Below are positions 36,445 to 46,576 of a stretch of DNA of 64,000 nt, piece after piece; the stretch's first letter is position 1, and each line of letters begins with the position of its first letter. The stretch is from positions 582,475 to 646,474 of the forward strand of contig NZ_JAUDUY010000002.1 in NCBI RefSeq assembly GCF_030380815.1, written 5' to 3'. The notes under the pieces are model-generated. The model saw only the letters and a program-made list of their open reading frames with translations, was not told where the DNA came from and ran no database searches. The DNA comes from Robiginitalea aurantiaca (lineage in GTDB: Bacteria; Bacteroidota; Bacteroidia; Flavobacteriales; Flavobacteriaceae). The position numbers and the translations under genes are program-made.

Positions 36445-37785
36445 TTATGCTACTTTTCTATTCTTACCTGTTTTCATCAGGCCATCGTAATGGCGGTTGA
36501 GCAGGTATGCATTAACTTGTTGTACGGTATCTATAGCCACCCCTACCATAATCAGTAGCGAAGTACCCCCGTAAAAGAGGGCCCAACTGGGCTGAATATT
36601 CATCAGTTTAACCACCACAGCCGGCAATACGGCCAACAAGGCGAGGAATATGGATCCCGGAAATGTAATGAGCGACATTACCTTATCCAGGAAATCCCCG
36701 GTCTCCTTTCCGGGACGGATGCCAGGAATAAAACCTCCGCTTCGCTTTAAATCATCAGCCATCTTATTCGTAGGCACAGTAATCGCCGTGTAGAAATAAG
36801 TGAAAATAATGATTAGCAACGCAAACAGGATGTTATAGGCCAGGCCAAAAATATCCTGAAACTGAACCTCCATCCACTGCCCAACAGCAGTCGTATTAAA
36901 GGACCTTCCAAGCAATCCCGGAGCAAACATAATCGCCTGTGCAAAGATGATCGGCATTACACCAGATGCATTGAGCTTAAGCGGGATATACTGACGTGAT
37001 CCCATGACATTCTTTTCATAACCTCCTGAGGCAGTCCTGCGCGCATACTGCACGGGTACCCGGCGAACAGCCATGACCAGCAAAACACTTGCCAGAATAA
37101 CCGCAAACCATAGGATAACCTCAACAAGGATAAGCATCGGGCCTCCATTACCATTGAGTCGGGACGCTGATTCCTGAACAAAGGCTTGGGGAAGGGTCGC
37201 AATAATCCCAATCATAATCAGGAGCGAAATACCGTTTCCGATACCCTTATCCGTAATTTTTTCACCCAGCCACATGGCAAAAACACAACCAGTGACAAGA
37301 ATGATTACAGAGGGAACTATAAAATTCAGGCCTTTTCCGAGGAGGAAAGCACTATCCGGTACTCCCAGAGCTCCAAGGCTATAGAGGTAAGCAGGGGCCT
37401 GAACAATACAAATGGCGATGGTGAGCCAACGCGTAATCTGTGTTTTGGTTTTACGACCGCTTTCCCCTTCTTTATCCAGTTTCTGCAGATAAGGAATGGC
37501 AATTCCCATCAACTGCACAACAATGGAAGCCGAGATATACGGCATGATCCCAAGTGCAAATACAGAAGCGTTGGCAAAAGCCCCTCCGGTAAACGCATTG
37601 AGAATCCCCAAAATACCCTGTTCCGTATTTGAAGAAAGTTCGGCGAGCTGCCCCGTATCGATACCCGGAAGGACCACCTGGGCCCCAAAGCGGTATACCA
37701 ACAACAAGCCAAGGGTCACGAGAATACGCGACCGAAGCTCTTCGATCTTCCAGATATTATTTACAATCTCAAAGAATTTCTTCAT
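36445..37785 (-). CDS. secY: Protein translocase subunit SecY
   Basis: 446 residues with about ten membrane helices, forming the channel of the Sec translocon. Family marks include ILVTLGLLLVYRFGAQV in helix 1 and KMADDLKRSGGFIPGIRPG in the cytoplasmic loop near residue 345. Between rplO and infA as in other Bacteroidota; secE and secG are not here. Confidence 0.99.
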   Translation of the reverse strand: MKKFFEIVNNIWKIEELRSRILVTLGLLLVYRFGAQVVLPGIDTGQLAELSSNTEQGILGILNAFTGGAFANASVFALGIMPYISASIVVQLMGIAIPYLQKLDKEGESGRKTKTQITRWLTIAICIVQAPAYLYSLGALGVPDSAFLLGKGLNFIVPSVIILVTGCVFAMWLGEKITDKGIGNGISLLIMIGIIATLPQAFVQESASRLNGNGGPMLILVEVILWFAVILASVLLVMAVRRVPVQYARRTASGGYEKNVMGSRQYIPLKLNASGVMPIIFAQAIMFAPGLLGRSFNTTAVGQWMEVQFQDIFGLAYNILFALLIIIFTYFYTAITVPTNKMADDLKRSGGFIPGIRPGKETGDFLDKVMSLITFPGSIFLALLAVLPAVVVKLMNIQPSWALFYGGTSLLIMVGVAIDTVQQVNAYLLNRHYDGLMKTGKNRKVA

Positions 37786-37796
37786 AAAGCTTTCGC

Positions 37797-38249
37797 TTAG
37801 GCACTAATAGCCTCTCCACCTGCAGCTTCAATAGCTGCTTTCGCAGTGGCAGTGAATTTATGTGCTGTAATTTTTAGAGGTGATTTCAACTCTCCCCTTC
37901 CCATTATCTTTACAAGGTCGTTTTTGTGCGCAAGACGCATCTCGATCATCTGATCGAGGTTGAGTTCCTTGGCAATGGCTCCATTATCGATAAGCCCCTG
38001 AAGTGTATCGAGGTTGATCCCGCGATATTCCTTCCGGTTGATATTTGTGAATCCAAATTTCGGAACCCTGCGCTGCAAAGGCATCTGACCTCCTTCGAAA
38101 CCAATTTTCTTGGAATACCCGGAACGTGACTTCGCACCTTTATGGCCCCGAGTAGCTGTTCCTCCTTTACCGGATCCCTGCCCACGACCTACAGTTTTAC
38201 CTGCCCGGTGTACGGCGCCTTTTGCTGGTTTTAAATTCCCTAAATCCAT
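37797..38249 (-). CDS. rplO: 50S ribosomal protein L15
   Basis: 150 residues. Begins MDLGNLKPAKGAVHRAGK, followed by the glycine/basic loop GRGQGSGKGGTATRGHKG and GFEGGQMPLQRRVPKFGF. Normal length. Confidence 0.99.
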   Translation of the reverse strand: MDLGNLKPAKGAVHRAGKTVGRGQGSGKGGTATRGHKGAKSRSGYSKKIGFEGGQMPLQRRVPKFGFTNINRKEYRGINLDTLQGLIDNGAIAKELNLDQMIEMRLAHKNDLVKIMGRGELKSPLKITAHKFTATAKAAIEAAGGEAISA

Positions 38250-38261
38250 AGTGATTACCTT

Positions 38262-38441
38262 TTAAGCCTCCTGGGTAGAAACCAGATGTTTTACTTTATC
38301 GATCATTCCGAGGACGCTGGGTGTGCTTTCATGCTCGACCTCTTGTCCAATTCGCTTGAGTCCAAGGGCTTCCAGAGTCCGTTTCTGTCTCTGTGAGCGC
38401 TTGATACTGCTTTTTACCTGTTTTACGATAATTTTTGCCAT
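38262..38441 (-). CDS. rpmD: 50S ribosomal protein L30
   Basis: 59 residues, found by translating leftward from the ATG at 38439-38441 to the TAA at 38262-38264. Begins MAKIIVKQVKSSIKRSQRQ and contains TLEALGLKRIGQ, the standard L30 pattern, between rpsE and rplO. Confidence 0.97.
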   Translation of the reverse strand: MAKIIVKQVKSSIKRSQRQKRTLEALGLKRIGQEVEHESTPSVLGMIDKVKHLVSTQEA

Positions 38442-38453
38442 TGTCCTGCTTCC

Positions 38454-38978
38454 TTATCCGTTGAATACTTTGTCCAGAGAAATACCGCGTTGTTTTGCTA
38501 CAGTACTGGCATCCCTGAGTTGCAAAAGGGCGTCAAATGTCGCCTTTACAACATTGTGTGGGTTTGATGAACCCTGGGATTTGGAAAGTACATCCTGAAC
38601 ACCTACCGCTTCGAGAACGGCACGAACCGCTCCACCTGCAATAACTCCGGTACCATGTGATGCCGGCTTAACAAAAACCCTGGCTCCTCCAAATTTCCCT
38701 TTCTGTTCATGTGGAAGCGTTCCCTTGTCCAATGGAATACGCACCAAATTCTTTTTGGCATCCTCTACTGCCTTGGCGATAGCGGTGGCAACTTCTTTGG
38801 ATTTACCAAGTCCGTGTCCAACCACACCATTTTCATCACCTACAACCACTATGGCAGAAAATCCGAAGGCACGGCCTCCCTTAGTTACCTTGGTAACACG
38901 TTGAACACCTACCAAACGATCCTTCAATTCCAGACCTCCTGGTTTAACTGTTTCCACATTTTTGTATTTCCCGTACAT
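38454..38978 (-). CDS. rpsE: 30S ribosomal protein S5
   Basis: 174 residues. The double-stranded RNA-binding domain reads [19 protein letters not shown], followed by [19 protein letters not shown] and the C-terminal [19 protein letters not shown]5 acts in decoding accuracy. Normal length. Confidence 0.99.
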   Translation of the reverse strand: MYGKYKNVETVKPGGLELKDRLVGVQRVTKVTKGGRAFGFSAIVVVGDENGVVGHGLGKSKEVATAIAKAVEDAKKNLVRIPLDKGTLPHEQKGKFGGARVFVKPASHGTGVIAGGAVRAVLEAVGVQDVLSKSQGSSNPHNVVKATFDALLQLRDASTVAKQRGISLDKVFNG

Positions 38979-38986
38979 AATTCCTA

Positions 38987-39343
38987 TTAAAATTTTAATC
39001 CGCCTTCTCTGGCTCCTTCTGCAAGTGATTTAACTCTTCCGTGGTACTGGTATCCGCCCCGGTCAAAAGCTACGGTTTCAATACCTGCATCAAGTGCCTT
39101 TTTAGCCAACGTCTTGCCTACTTGCGAAGCAAGCTCAGTCTTGGTTCCCTTGACATCACTTAAATCTTTGTCTCGCGAAGAGGCAGATGCCAAAGTTTTA
39201 CCCGTAGTATCATCTATGATCTGTGCATAGATTTCCTTATTACTGCGGAATACGGAAAGACGAGGCCGCTCCTGGCTACCGAAGGAAACCTTGCGGATCC
39301 GCCTTCTGATTCTACTTCTATTTTCAGACTTAGTTAGTCCCAT
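38987..39343 (-). CDS. rplR: 50S ribosomal protein L18
   Basis: 118 residues: [35 protein letters not shown], the closing [18 protein letters not shown] and REGGLKF. Binds 5S rRNA. Confidence 0.99.
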   Translation of the reverse strand: MGLTKSENRSRIRRRIRKVSFGSQERPRLSVFRSNKEIYAQIIDDTTGKTLASASSRDKDLSDVKGTKTELASQVGKTLAKKALDAGIETVAFDRGGYQYHGRVKSLAEGAREGGLKF

Positions 39344-39353
39344 AACACCTTAA

Positions 39354-39896
39354 TTATGCTGATTTACCTGCTTTTCTTCGAATCTGCTCTCCTTTGAATC
39401 TGATTCCTTTCCCTTTGTAGGGTTCAGGCTTCCTGAAAGAGCGAATTTTGGCCGCAATCTGACCGACCAGTTGTTTGTCGTAGGAAGTGAGCTTGATCGT
39501 TGGATTTTTACCCTTTTCAGAAGTCGTCTCCACCTTTACTTCAGGAGCCAATTCCATAACAATGTTATGGGACATTCCCAAAGCGAGGTCCAGTTTCTGA
39601 CCCTGATTACTGGCGCGATATCCTACTCCAACAAGTTCGAGTTCTTTGGTCCACCCTTTGGTGACACCTTCCAACATATTGGCGATAAGCGACCGGTAAA
39701 GACCGTGCTTGGCTTTGTGAGCCTTTAGATCCGTATGCCGCTTAACGACCACTTGTCCATCTTCCACGACTACCTCTACTTCAGAAAACTCCTGCTGGAG
39801 CTCTCCCAACTTACCCTTTACAGTAATGAGGTTATCCGAAACCTCAACAGTGGCTCCTTCGGGAATGGCGATTGGATTTAATCCTATTCTAGACAT
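39354..39896 (-). CDS. rplF: 50S ribosomal protein L6
   Basis: 180 residues with two related domains. Begins MSRIGLNPIAIPEGATVEV and contains the signature PEPYKGKGIRFKGEQIRRK near the end. Normal length. Confidence 0.99.
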   Translation of the reverse strand: MSRIGLNPIAIPEGATVEVSDNLITVKGKLGELQQEFSEVEVVVEDGQVVVKRHTDLKAHKAKHGLYRSLIANMLEGVTKGWTKELELVGVGYRASNQGQKLDLALGMSHNIVMELAPEVKVETTSEKGKNPTIKLTSYDKQLVGQIAAKIRSFRKPEPYKGKGIRFKGEQIRRKAGKSA

Positions 39897-39914
39897 TCTG
39901 TTGAATCTTAAATA

Positions 39915-40313
39915 TTAATATACGTAGCAGAGAACCTCTCCACCTACATTATCTCTTTGAGCCTGCTTTCCTGTCATCACCCCGTGAGAGGTAGATACAA
40001 TAGCAATACCCAGGCCATTGAGCACCCTGGGCAGCTCGCCGGATCCGGAATATTTCCGAAGCCCCGGTGTACTTACCCGCTGGATTTCCCGTATTACCGG
40101 CTCTTTGCTCATTTTATCGTACTTCAGGGCAATTTTAATGGTTCCCTGAGCTCCGACATCCTCGAATTTATAACTGAGGATATACCCTTGTTCAAAAAGA
40201 ATTTTGGTTATCTCCTTTTTCAAATTAGAAGCAGGGATTTCAACTACCCGGTGGCCTGCGCTGTTCGCATTCCGGATTCGGGTCAAATAATCTGCGATTG
40301 GATCTGTAAACAT
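39915..40313 (-). CDS. rpsH: 30S ribosomal protein S8
   Basis: 132 residues, begins MFTDPIADYLTRIRNANSAG and ends with the family signature GIAIVSTSHGVMTGKQA. In E. coli S8 represses the spc operon; here only the protein is evident. Confidence 0.99.
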   Translation of the reverse strand: MFTDPIADYLTRIRNANSAGHRVVEIPASNLKKEITKILFEQGYILSYKFEDVGAQGTIKIALKYDKMSKEPVIREIQRVSTPGLRKYSGSGELPRVLNGLGIAIVSTSHGVMTGKQAQRDNVGGEVLCYVY

Positions 40314-40335
40314 CTCTTTACTGTATTTAAGGAAA

Positions 40336-40605
40336 TTACCAGCTTGCTTTCTTTACCCCGGGAATCAATCCCTTGTTGGCCATTTCACGGAACATCACCC
40401 TGGATACTCCGAATGTGCGCATATATCCCTTAGGCCGTCCGGTAAGTTTACAGCGATTGTGCATCCGCACCGGAGAAGCATTCTTAGGTAATTTTTGCAG
40501 TGCCTCGTAATCGCCAGCCTCTTTAAGAGCCTTGCGTTTCTCAGCATATTTTGCAACCATTTTTGCCCTTTTACGCTCACGGGCCTTCATTGATTCTTTA
40601 GCCAT
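40336..40605 (-). CDS. rpsN: 30S ribosomal protein S14
   Basis: 89 residues of the long, zinc-free S14 type: [20 protein letters not shown] at the start and [19 protein letters not shown] with [11 protein letters not shown] at the end. The CxxC pairs of the short form are missing. Confidence 0.99.
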   Translation of the reverse strand: MAKESMKARERKRAKMVAKYAEKRKALKEAGDYEALQKLPKNASPVRMHNRCKLTGRPKGYMRTFGVSRVMFREMANKGLIPGVKKASW

Positions 40606-40606
40606 T

Positions 40607-41158
40607 CTAATTCTTTTTAAAGGGTAATCCCAATTCGCTTAACAGTGATTTCGCTTCTGAGTCTGTATCCGCAGAGGTCACAAAAGTGATATCCATTCCA
40701 TTGATGCGATTGATTTTGTCAATATTGATCTCCGGAAAAATGATTTGCTCCGTAACACCGAGGTTGTAATTTCCCCGACCGTCAAATCCAGTGGCTTTGA
40801 TCCCCTGAAAATCACGAACCCTTGGAAGGGCAGAGGTTACCAGGCGATCCATGAATTCATACATGCGCTCGCCTCTGAGTGTCACCTTGGCTCCAATCGG
40901 CATACCCTTACGAAGTTTGAAAGCCGCTACATCCTTTTTAGAAAGTGTAGAAATCGCTTTCTGGCCTGTTATGAGGGTCAATTCGTCAACCGCGTGGTCG
41001 ATCAGTTTCTTATCTGCCACAGCAGCCCCAACTCCTCTGCTCAAAACGATCTTTTTGAGCTTGGGAACCTGCATGATGTTCTTATAACCGAACTCCTCCA
41101 TGAGCGACTGAATGACGCGCTCGTTATATTCTTTCTTTAATCTGGGTACGTAAGCCAT
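40607..41158 (-). CDS. rplE: 50S ribosomal protein L5
   Basis: 183 residues: [20 protein letters not shown] at the start, [21 protein letters not shown] in the middle, and [18 protein letters not shown] near the end. Binds 5S rRNA. One base separates it from rpsN. Confidence 0.99.
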   Translation of the reverse strand: MAYVPRLKKEYNERVIQSLMEEFGYKNIMQVPKLKKIVLSRGVGAAVADKKLIDHAVDELTLITGQKAISTLSKKDVAAFKLRKGMPIGAKVTLRGERMYEFMDRLVTSALPRVRDFQGIKATGFDGRGNYNLGVTEQIIFPEINIDKINRINGMDITFVTSADTDSEAKSLLSELGLPFKKN

Positions 41159-41160
41159 AA

Positions 41161-41472
41161 CTAAATAACTTCATTGGATTTTTTTGCCACCCTTACCTTC
41201 TTTCCGTCCCGAACTTCGTAACCTACTCGTGTAGGATCTCCCGATGTCGGATCGAGCAGTGCAAGGTTGGAAATATGTATCGGAGCTTCTTTCTCCACAA
41301 TGCCCCCCTGAGGGTTCTGGGCACTTGGTTTTTCGTGCTTGGATACCGTGTTGACGCCTTCTACGATAGCTTTATTCTTATCGCGAAGGATTCTCAGCAC
41401 TTTGCCTTCACTTCCTTTATGGTCGCCGGCAATCACCTGTACGGTATCTCCTGATTTTATACGAATTTTCAT
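41161..41472 (-). CDS. rplX: 50S ribosomal protein L24
   Basis: 103 residues from the ATG at 41470-41472, which gives the standard start [20 protein letters not shown] (KOW motif). A longer open frame reaches into rplN but its extra 44 residues are not L24-like, so it was rejected. Early-assembly protein of the 50S subunit. Confidence 0.97.
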   Translation of the reverse strand: MKIRIKSGDTVQVIAGDHKGSEGKVLRILRDKNKAIVEGVNTVSKHEKPSAQNPQGGIVEKEAPIHISNLALLDPTSGDPTRVGYEVRDGKKVRVAKKSNEVI

Positions 41473-41483
41473 TTCAATTGTCT

Positions 41484-41852
41484 TTATAGTACCTCGGGGG
41501 CCAAGGAAACGATCTTCATAAATTGCTTGTCTCGCAGTTCGCGAGCTACCGGGCCAAAAACCCGGGTACCCCTCATTTCCCCGGTGGGGTTGAGAAGGAC
41601 ACATGCGTTGTCGTCAAAACGGATATACGATCCGTCTGGACGTCGAACTTCCTTACGTGTGCGCACTACTACTGCAGTAGATACAGCTCCTTTTTTAATC
41701 GAGCCATTCGGAGTTGCCTCCTTTACACTGACGACGATTTTATCACCGAGAGATGCATATCTTCTCTTAGTTCCTCCCAGGACACGGATGGTTAAAACCT
41801 CCTTAGCTCCTGTGTTATCTGCGACTTTAAGTCTGGATTCCTGCTGTACCAT
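41484..41852 (-). CDS. rplN: 50S ribosomal protein L14
   Basis: 122 residues. Begins [19 protein letters not shown] and ends [24 protein letters not shown]; the central signature [11 protein letters not shown] is present. Highly conserved, normal length. Confidence 0.99.
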   Translation of the reverse strand: MVQQESRLKVADNTGAKEVLTIRVLGGTKRRYASLGDKIVVSVKEATPNGSIKKGAVSTAVVVRTRKEVRRPDGSYIRFDDNACVLLNPTGEMRGTRVFGPVARELRDKQFMKIVSLAPEVL

Positions 41853-41854
41853 AA

Positions 41855-42112
41855 TTATTTGGCTCTTTCAAGTATTTCTACCAATCTCCAACACTTGGTC
41901 TTGCTCATCGGGCGCGTCTCCATGATCTTCACCGTATCCCCGATCTTACAATCGTTAGTCTCGTCGTGAGCTACATATTTCTTGGTCCTCAAGACGAACT
42001 TCCCGTACATAGGGTGCTTTACGCGTTTGACCTCAGCTACCACGATAGATTTCTCCATCTTGTTGCTGGTCACAACGCCCACTCGTTCTTTTCTAATATT
42101 CCTGTTTTCCAT
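41855..42112 (-). CDS. rpsQ: 30S ribosomal protein S17
   Basis: 85 residues: [19 protein letters not shown], the [15 protein letters not shown] loop and the closing [14 protein letters not shown]-fold protein of the 30S body. Confidence 0.99.
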   Translation of the reverse strand: MENRNIRKERVGVVTSNKMEKSIVVAEVKRVKHPMYGKFVLRTKKYVAHDETNDCKIGDTVKIMETRPMSKTKCWRLVEILERAK

Positions 42113-42125
42113 AAAGCAGCACCAA

Positions 42126-42317
42126 TTATTGGTTTTCCCTTTTATTTAATTCTGTCGCCAGTCTTGCAACCGTTCTTCTGGATTTTCTGAGTTGAAGCGG
42201 GTTTTCCAAAGGAGTGACCGAATGCGCCATTTTCATGTCCGCATACTGCTTCTTACTCTCGGCCAGTTTTTCTGTCAACTCCTCGTTGGACATTGCTATA
42301 ATCTCTGCCTGTTTCAT
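42126..42317 (-). CDS. rpmC: 50S ribosomal protein L29
   Basis: 63 residues from the second of two adjacent ATG codons ([18 protein letters not shown]), the usual L29 start; using the first adds one methionine. Contains [19 protein letters not shown] and RLATELNKR. Sits at the polypeptide exit near L23. Confidence 0.96.
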   Translation of the reverse strand: MKQAEIIAMSNEELTEKLAESKKQYADMKMAHSVTPLENPLQLRKSRRTVARLATELNKRENQ

Positions 42318-42329
42318 CATCCTGTAATT

Positions 42330-42752
42330 TTAGGAGGGATCGTAATCCCTGGCCACAATAAATTTTGTTTTCACCGGTAGCTTCTGGGCGGCAAGTCTCA
42401 GTGCTTCCTGAGCTATTTCCTTATCGACTCCACCTACTTCGAACATAACCCTTCCAGGTTTTACGACAGCCACGAAGTATTCTGGGCTACCCTTACCTTT
42501 TCCCATACGAACCTCAAGAGGCTTCTTGGTAATGGGCTTGTCCGGAAATATCTTGATCCATAGCTGACCCTGCCTTTTCATGTACCGGGTAGCTGCAATA
42601 CGTGCAGCTTCGATCTGACGTGAGGTGATAAAGCACGAATCCAGCGACTTGATGCCAAACATTCCATTGGAAAGTTGGTGGCCCCGTTGCGAATTGCCCT
42701 TCATACGCCCCTTCTGGGCTTTACGAAACTTGGTTCTTTTTGGCTGTAACAT
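42330..42752 (-). CDS. rplP: 50S ribosomal protein L16
   Basis: 140 residues. Begins [19 protein letters not shown], with [21 protein letters not shown] and [19 protein letters not shown]. Located by the A site of the 50S subunit. Confidence 0.99.
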   Translation of the reverse strand: MLQPKRTKFRKAQKGRMKGNSQRGHQLSNGMFGIKSLDSCFITSRQIEAARIAATRYMKRQGQLWIKIFPDKPITKKPLEVRMGKGKGSPEYFVAVVKPGRVMFEVGGVDKEIAQEALRLAAQKLPVKTKFIVARDYDPS

Positions 42753-42771
42753 CTTCTCTTAGCTTCTTAAT

Positions 42772-43482
42772 TTACTTTCTGCGACGCTTCTTGGAATCCC
42801 TTTTTCCTGAGCCAGCAGTTCCCTTGCTCATTCCTACAAGAGGAGACAACTCGCGCTTACCATAAACCTCTCCTTTCATGATCCAGACCTTGATCCCAAG
42901 GCGACCATAAGTGGTATGAGCTTCGTGCAACGCATAGTCTATATCCGCTCTGAAAGTGGACAATGGAATCCGACCATCCTTATAAGACTCAGACCTGGCC
43001 ATCTCTGCACCATTCAATCTTCCCGAAATCTGAACCTTAATTCCCTCTGCATTCATTCGCATGGCAGCCGCGATACCCATTTTAATGGCGCGTCGGTATG
43101 AAATCCTGCTTTCAACCTGCCGTGCGATACTCGCAGCGACCAGATTTGCATCGAGTTCAGGCCTTTTAATTTCAAATATGTTGATCTGAACTTCCTTATC
43201 CGTAATTTTCTTGAGCTCTTCTTTGAGCTTATCCACTTCCTGTCCTCCCTTTCCAATAATGATACCGGGGCGGGCAGTTGTAATGGTTACGGTAATCAGC
43301 TTTAAGGTTCGTTCAATGATGACACGTGAAACACTGGCCTTTGCCAAACGGGCGTGGATATACTTCCGGATCTTGTCGTCTTCCGCAAGCTTGTCTCCGT
43401 AATCATTCCCTCCGTACCAGTTGGACTCCCAGCCACGAATGATGCCGAGACGATTACCTATTGGATTCGTTTTCTGTCCCAT
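42772..43482 (-). CDS. rpsC: 30S ribosomal protein S3
   Basis: 236 residues. Begins [20 protein letters not shown]; the KH domain holds [18 protein letters not shown], and the C-terminal domain [22 protein letters not shown] short basic tail ([12 protein letters not shown]) ends it. S3 is part of the mRNA entry helicase. Confidence 0.99.
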   Translation of the reverse strand: MGQKTNPIGNRLGIIRGWESNWYGGNDYGDKLAEDDKIRKYIHARLAKASVSRVIIERTLKLITVTITTARPGIIIGKGGQEVDKLKEELKKITDKEVQINIFEIKRPELDANLVAASIARQVESRISYRRAIKMGIAAAMRMNAEGIKVQISGRLNGAEMARSESYKDGRIPLSTFRADIDYALHEAHTTYGRLGIKVWIMKGEVYGKRELSPLVGMSKGTAGSGKRDSKKRRRK

Positions 43483-43485
43483 ATT

Positions 43486-43902
43486 CTATTTAACTTGACT
43501 TTCTGCGTTATTTCTAGCTCCTAAAACCAAGGTAACGTGGTTGGAACGTTTTCTAATCCGATGCGCCCTCCCTTGTGGAGCGGGACGCAGACGCTTGAGC
43601 ATACGCCCACTGTCTACACGGATCTCCTTAACAAAAAGCTCCGCTGTTTCCACATCGCCATCTTCATTCTTTGCCTGCCAGTTTGCTATCGCAGACATCA
43701 ACAACTTCTCAAGGCGTCTGGAAGCCTCCTTTGGATTGAATTTCAGGATCGCCAAAGCTTTCTCTATATCCTCTCCACGTACCAGGTCGGCTACCAAGCG
43801 CATTTTCCTGGGGGAAGTCGGGCAGTTGTTCAGCTTGGCGTAAACCAACTGGCTGCGCTCTTCCTTTAACCTTTCGGCCATCTGTTTTTTACGAACACCC
43901 AT
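43486..43902 (-). CDS. rplV: 50S ribosomal protein L22
   Basis: 138 residues. [19 protein letters not shown] and the C-terminal [20 protein letters not shown] are diagnostic. The first ATG is used; an internal methionine at position 8 is an alternative. Its hairpin lines the exit tunnel. Confidence 0.98.
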   Translation of the reverse strand: MGVRKKQMAERLKEERSQLVYAKLNNCPTSPRKMRLVADLVRGEDIEKALAILKFNPKEASRRLEKLLMSAIANWQAKNEDGDVETAELFVKEIRVDSGRMLKRLRPAPQGRAHRIRKRSNHVTLVLGARNNAESQVK

Positions 43903-43907
43903 ACCGC

Positions 43908-44186
43908 TTATCTTTTACCTTTATTTTTGGCTCCGGCATGTCCCCGGAACGTCCGGGTAGGTGAAAACTCACCCAACTTATGCCCTACCATATTTTCCGT
44001 TACATATACCGGTACAAACTGTCGCCCGTTGTGTACTGCAATGGTTTGCCCAACAAAATCTGGGGTAATCATCGAAGCTCTCGACCAGGTCTTGATTACA
44101 GATTTCTTTCCGGAATCCAGGTTCTGCTGAACCTTTTTCTCAAGACTTAGGTGAACGTAAGGTCCTTTTTTTAGGGAACGTGCCAT
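43908..44186 (-). CDS. rpsS: 30S ribosomal protein S19
   Basis: 92 residues: [18 protein letters not shown] at the start, [20 protein letters not shown] in the middle, and [18 protein letters not shown] at the end. Normal length. Confidence 0.99.
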   Translation of the reverse strand: MARSLKKGPYVHLSLEKKVQQNLDSGKKSVIKTWSRASMITPDFVGQTIAVHNGRQFVPVYVTENMVGHKLGEFSPTRTFRGHAGAKNKGKR

Positions 44187-44198
44187 GTATCTTTACTT

Positions 44199-45023
44199 TT
44201 ATTTCTTTCTACGTTCTACAATATATCGGTTGCTGTCCTTGGTTTTGGAGCGCGTCCTGAAACCTTTGGCAGGTATACCATTGCGCGATCTCGGGTGTCC
44301 TCCCGAAGCGCGACCTTCCCCACCACCCATCGGGTGATCTACAGGGTTCATGGCTACCGGACGTGTACGAGGTCTTCTACCCAACCAACGACTGCGTCCT
44401 GCTTTCCCAGAAACGATCAACTGGTGATCGGAATTGGATACAGCACCTATAGCGGCCATACAATTGACCAGAATCATTCGGGTTTCCCCGGATGGCAATT
44501 TAATAGTAGCAAATTTGCCTTCCCTGGCCATCAACTGAGCAAAGGTACCAGCACTCCGCGCCATTACTGCTCCCTGACCCGGGCGCAGTTCAATGCATGA
44601 GATAATCGTTCCGAGCGGAATTTCAGAAAGCGGTAAAGCATTTCCAATTTCCGGCGCAGAACCAGGCCCTGAGTTGATCTTCTGACCCACCTCGAGCCCA
44701 TTGGGTGCAACGATATAGCGCTTCTCCCCGTCCGTATACTCGACCAGTGCGATAAAGGCCGATCGGTTCGGATCGTATTGAATGGACTTCACCTCTGCGA
44801 CTACGTCCTGCTTATCTCTTTTGAAATCGATGACACGATACCGGCGCTTATGACCACCACCTTTGTAGCGCATGGTCATTTTTCCCTGCTTATTTCGTCC
44901 GCCCGATTTTTTCAGCGGCGCCAGGAGGCTTTTTTCCGGCTTGTCCGTTGTGATTGCATCGAAGCCATTGACAACTTTGAATCGCTGGCCGGGTGTGATC
45001 GGTTTTAATTTTCTGACTGACAT
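44199..45023 (-). CDS. rplB: 50S ribosomal protein L2
   Basis: 274 residues. Begins [20 protein letters not shown]. The peptidyl-transferase-near loop [20 protein letters not shown] is intact, including the conserved histidine. Confidence 0.99.
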   Translation of the reverse strand: MSVRKLKPITPGQRFKVVNGFDAITTDKPEKSLLAPLKKSGGRNKQGKMTMRYKGGGHKRRYRVIDFKRDKQDVVAEVKSIQYDPNRSAFIALVEYTDGEKRYIVAPNGLEVGQKINSGPGSAPEIGNALPLSEIPLGTIISCIELRPGQGAVMARSAGTFAQLMAREGKFATIKLPSGETRMILVNCMAAIGAVSNSDHQLIVSGKAGRSRWLGRRPRTRPVAMNPVDHPMGGGEGRASGGHPRSRNGIPAKGFRTRSKTKDSNRYIVERRKK

Positions 45024-45032
45024 GCCGTTTCT

Positions 45033-45323
45033 TTAAAGGTTACTGTAAAAATCAATAACATCACCATCCTCAACAGCTACGATTGCTTTCTTGAAGGCTC
45101 CGGTCTTTCCTTGCTGTACTCCCGTTTTGGTGAATCGGGTCCGTCTACCGGCTCCGTAGTTCATCGTACGAACAGAAGTAACTGAAACTCCGTAAGCCGT
45201 CTCAACCGCCTCCTTGATCTGCAACTTATTTGCTGTACGATCCACGATGAAACCATAGCGGTTGTACAACTCACTATCGGAGGTCATTTTCTCGGTAATG
45301 ATGGGTTTTATCAACACACTCAT
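45033..45323 (-). CDS. rplW: 50S ribosomal protein L23
   Basis: 96 residues: MSVLIKPIITEKMTSDSEL, YGFIVDRTANKLQIKEAVE and RRTRFTKTGVQQGKTGAFKK. Docking site for trigger factor and SRP at the exit of the tunnel. Confidence 0.99.
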   Translation of the reverse strand: MSVLIKPIITEKMTSDSELYNRYGFIVDRTANKLQIKEAVETAYGVSVTSVRTMNYGAGRRTRFTKTGVQQGKTGAFKKAIVAVEDGDVIDFYSNL

Positions 45324-45329
45324 GATTTC

Positions 45330-45959
45330 CTATTTCTTAAGGTTGGACTCTATGGCTTCCAGTGCACCTTCCAAAAAGACTACGCTGTTTGCGTTTAATA
45401 TTTTGTAAGTGCTTAATTCTGAATTAGTTATAACTTCAGAACCCGCCAAATTGCGCGACGACAAATATACGTTATTATTTATATCGCCCAACACAAAGAG
45501 GGACTTTTTGTTTTCAAGACCCAGCGCCTTCAGCACCTCAATGAAATCCTTGGTCCTGGGTTGCTCAAAAGTAAAGTCCTCCAACACTACAATCCCATTC
45601 TCTTTCGACTTAAGACTGAGGGCAGATCTCCGCGCCAATCTCTTGACATTCTTGTTGAGTTTCTGGGTGTAGTCTTTCGGCCTTGGGCCAAATATCCTAC
45701 CTCCACCCTTGAAGATCGGGGATTTAATACTACCTGCTCGCGCAGTTCCTGTTCCCTTCTGTTTCTTAATCTTTCGGGTACTTCCAACAATTTCAGCGCG
45801 CTCTTTGGATTTGTGCGTTCCCTGCCGCTGATGGGCGAGGTATTGCTTCACATCCAGGTATATAGCGTGCTCGTTGGGCTCTATTTTGAAAACATCGTCA
45901 GAAAGCTCAGCTTTACGACCGGTGTCTTTTCCTTTGTAATCTTTAACAGCTACCTTCAT
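45330..45959 (-). CDS. rplD: 50S ribosomal protein L4
   Basis: 209 residues. The tunnel loop GSTRKIKKQKGTGTARAGS and the GGGRIFGPRPKDYTQKLNKN segment are clear. Its first base overlaps the last base of rplC, indicating coupled translation. Confidence 0.99.
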   Translation of the reverse strand: MKVAVKDYKGKDTGRKAELSDDVFKIEPNEHAIYLDVKQYLAHQRQGTHKSKERAEIVGSTRKIKKQKGTGTARAGSIKSPIFKGGGRIFGPRPKDYTQKLNKNVKRLARRSALSLKSKENGIVVLEDFTFEQPRTKDFIEVLKALGLENKKSLFVLGDINNNVYLSSRNLAGSEVITNSELSTYKILNANSVVFLEGALEAIESNLKK

Positions 45960-46576
45960 TACTTCTCAATTGTTATGAATGCATTTTTATGACCCGGAAT
46001 ACATCCTTTAACGACGATCAGGTTTTTTTCGGGAACTACTTTGAGCACCCGTAGGTTTTGAACTGTCACGCGCTCCGAACCCATTTGTCCTGCCATCTTA
46101 ATACCTTTGAAAACACGAGCCGGATAAGATGCCGCCCCGATTGAACCCGGTGCTCTCAGCCTGTTGTGCTGACCGTGAGTGGCCTGTCCAACACCTGCAA
46201 ATCCATGGCGTTTTACCACACCCTGGAAACCTTTTCCTTTAGAAGTGCCCACCACATCGACAAACTCTCCTTCTTTAAAAAGATCCACACCAACGGTGTC
46301 TCCCAATTTGTAATCTCCTACAAAATCCCGGAACTCAACGACTTTTTTCTTGGGAGAAGCGCCTGCCTTTTTAAAATGGCCTGTTTCAGCCTTATTTGCA
46401 CGCTTTTCTGCCTTGTCATCGAAACCGAGTTGCAGGGCACTGTACCCGTCTACCTCTTCGGTTCTGACTTGGGTAACTACGCATGGCCCTGCTTCGATGA
46501 CGGTACAGGGAATGTTCTTCCCATTCTCGTCAAAGATGCTGGTCATGCCTACTTTTCTTCCAATTAACCCAGACAT
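45959..46576 (-). CDS. rplC: 50S ribosomal protein L3
   Basis: 205 residues. Begins [20 protein letters not shown]; the [15 protein letters not shown] motif and the loop with [20 protein letters not shown] near the peptidyl-transferase centre are present. It is preceded by an unusually long structured spacer after rpsJ. Confidence 0.99.
   Translation of the reverse strand: MSGLIGRKVGMTSIFDENGKNIPCTVIEAGPCVVTQVRTEEVDGYSALQLGFDDKAEKRANKAETGHFKKAGASPKKKVVEFRDFVGDYKLGDTVGVDLFKEGEFVDVVGTSKGKGFQGVVKRHGFAGVGQATHGQHNRLRAPGSIGAASYPARVFKGIKMAGQMGSERVTVQNLRVLKVVPEKNLIVVKGCIPGHKNAFITIEK

Noticed and set aside
41473..41604. 44-residue N-terminal extension of L24
   Set aside because: It overlaps rplN and is not L24-like; the ATG at 41470-41472 gives the universal start.
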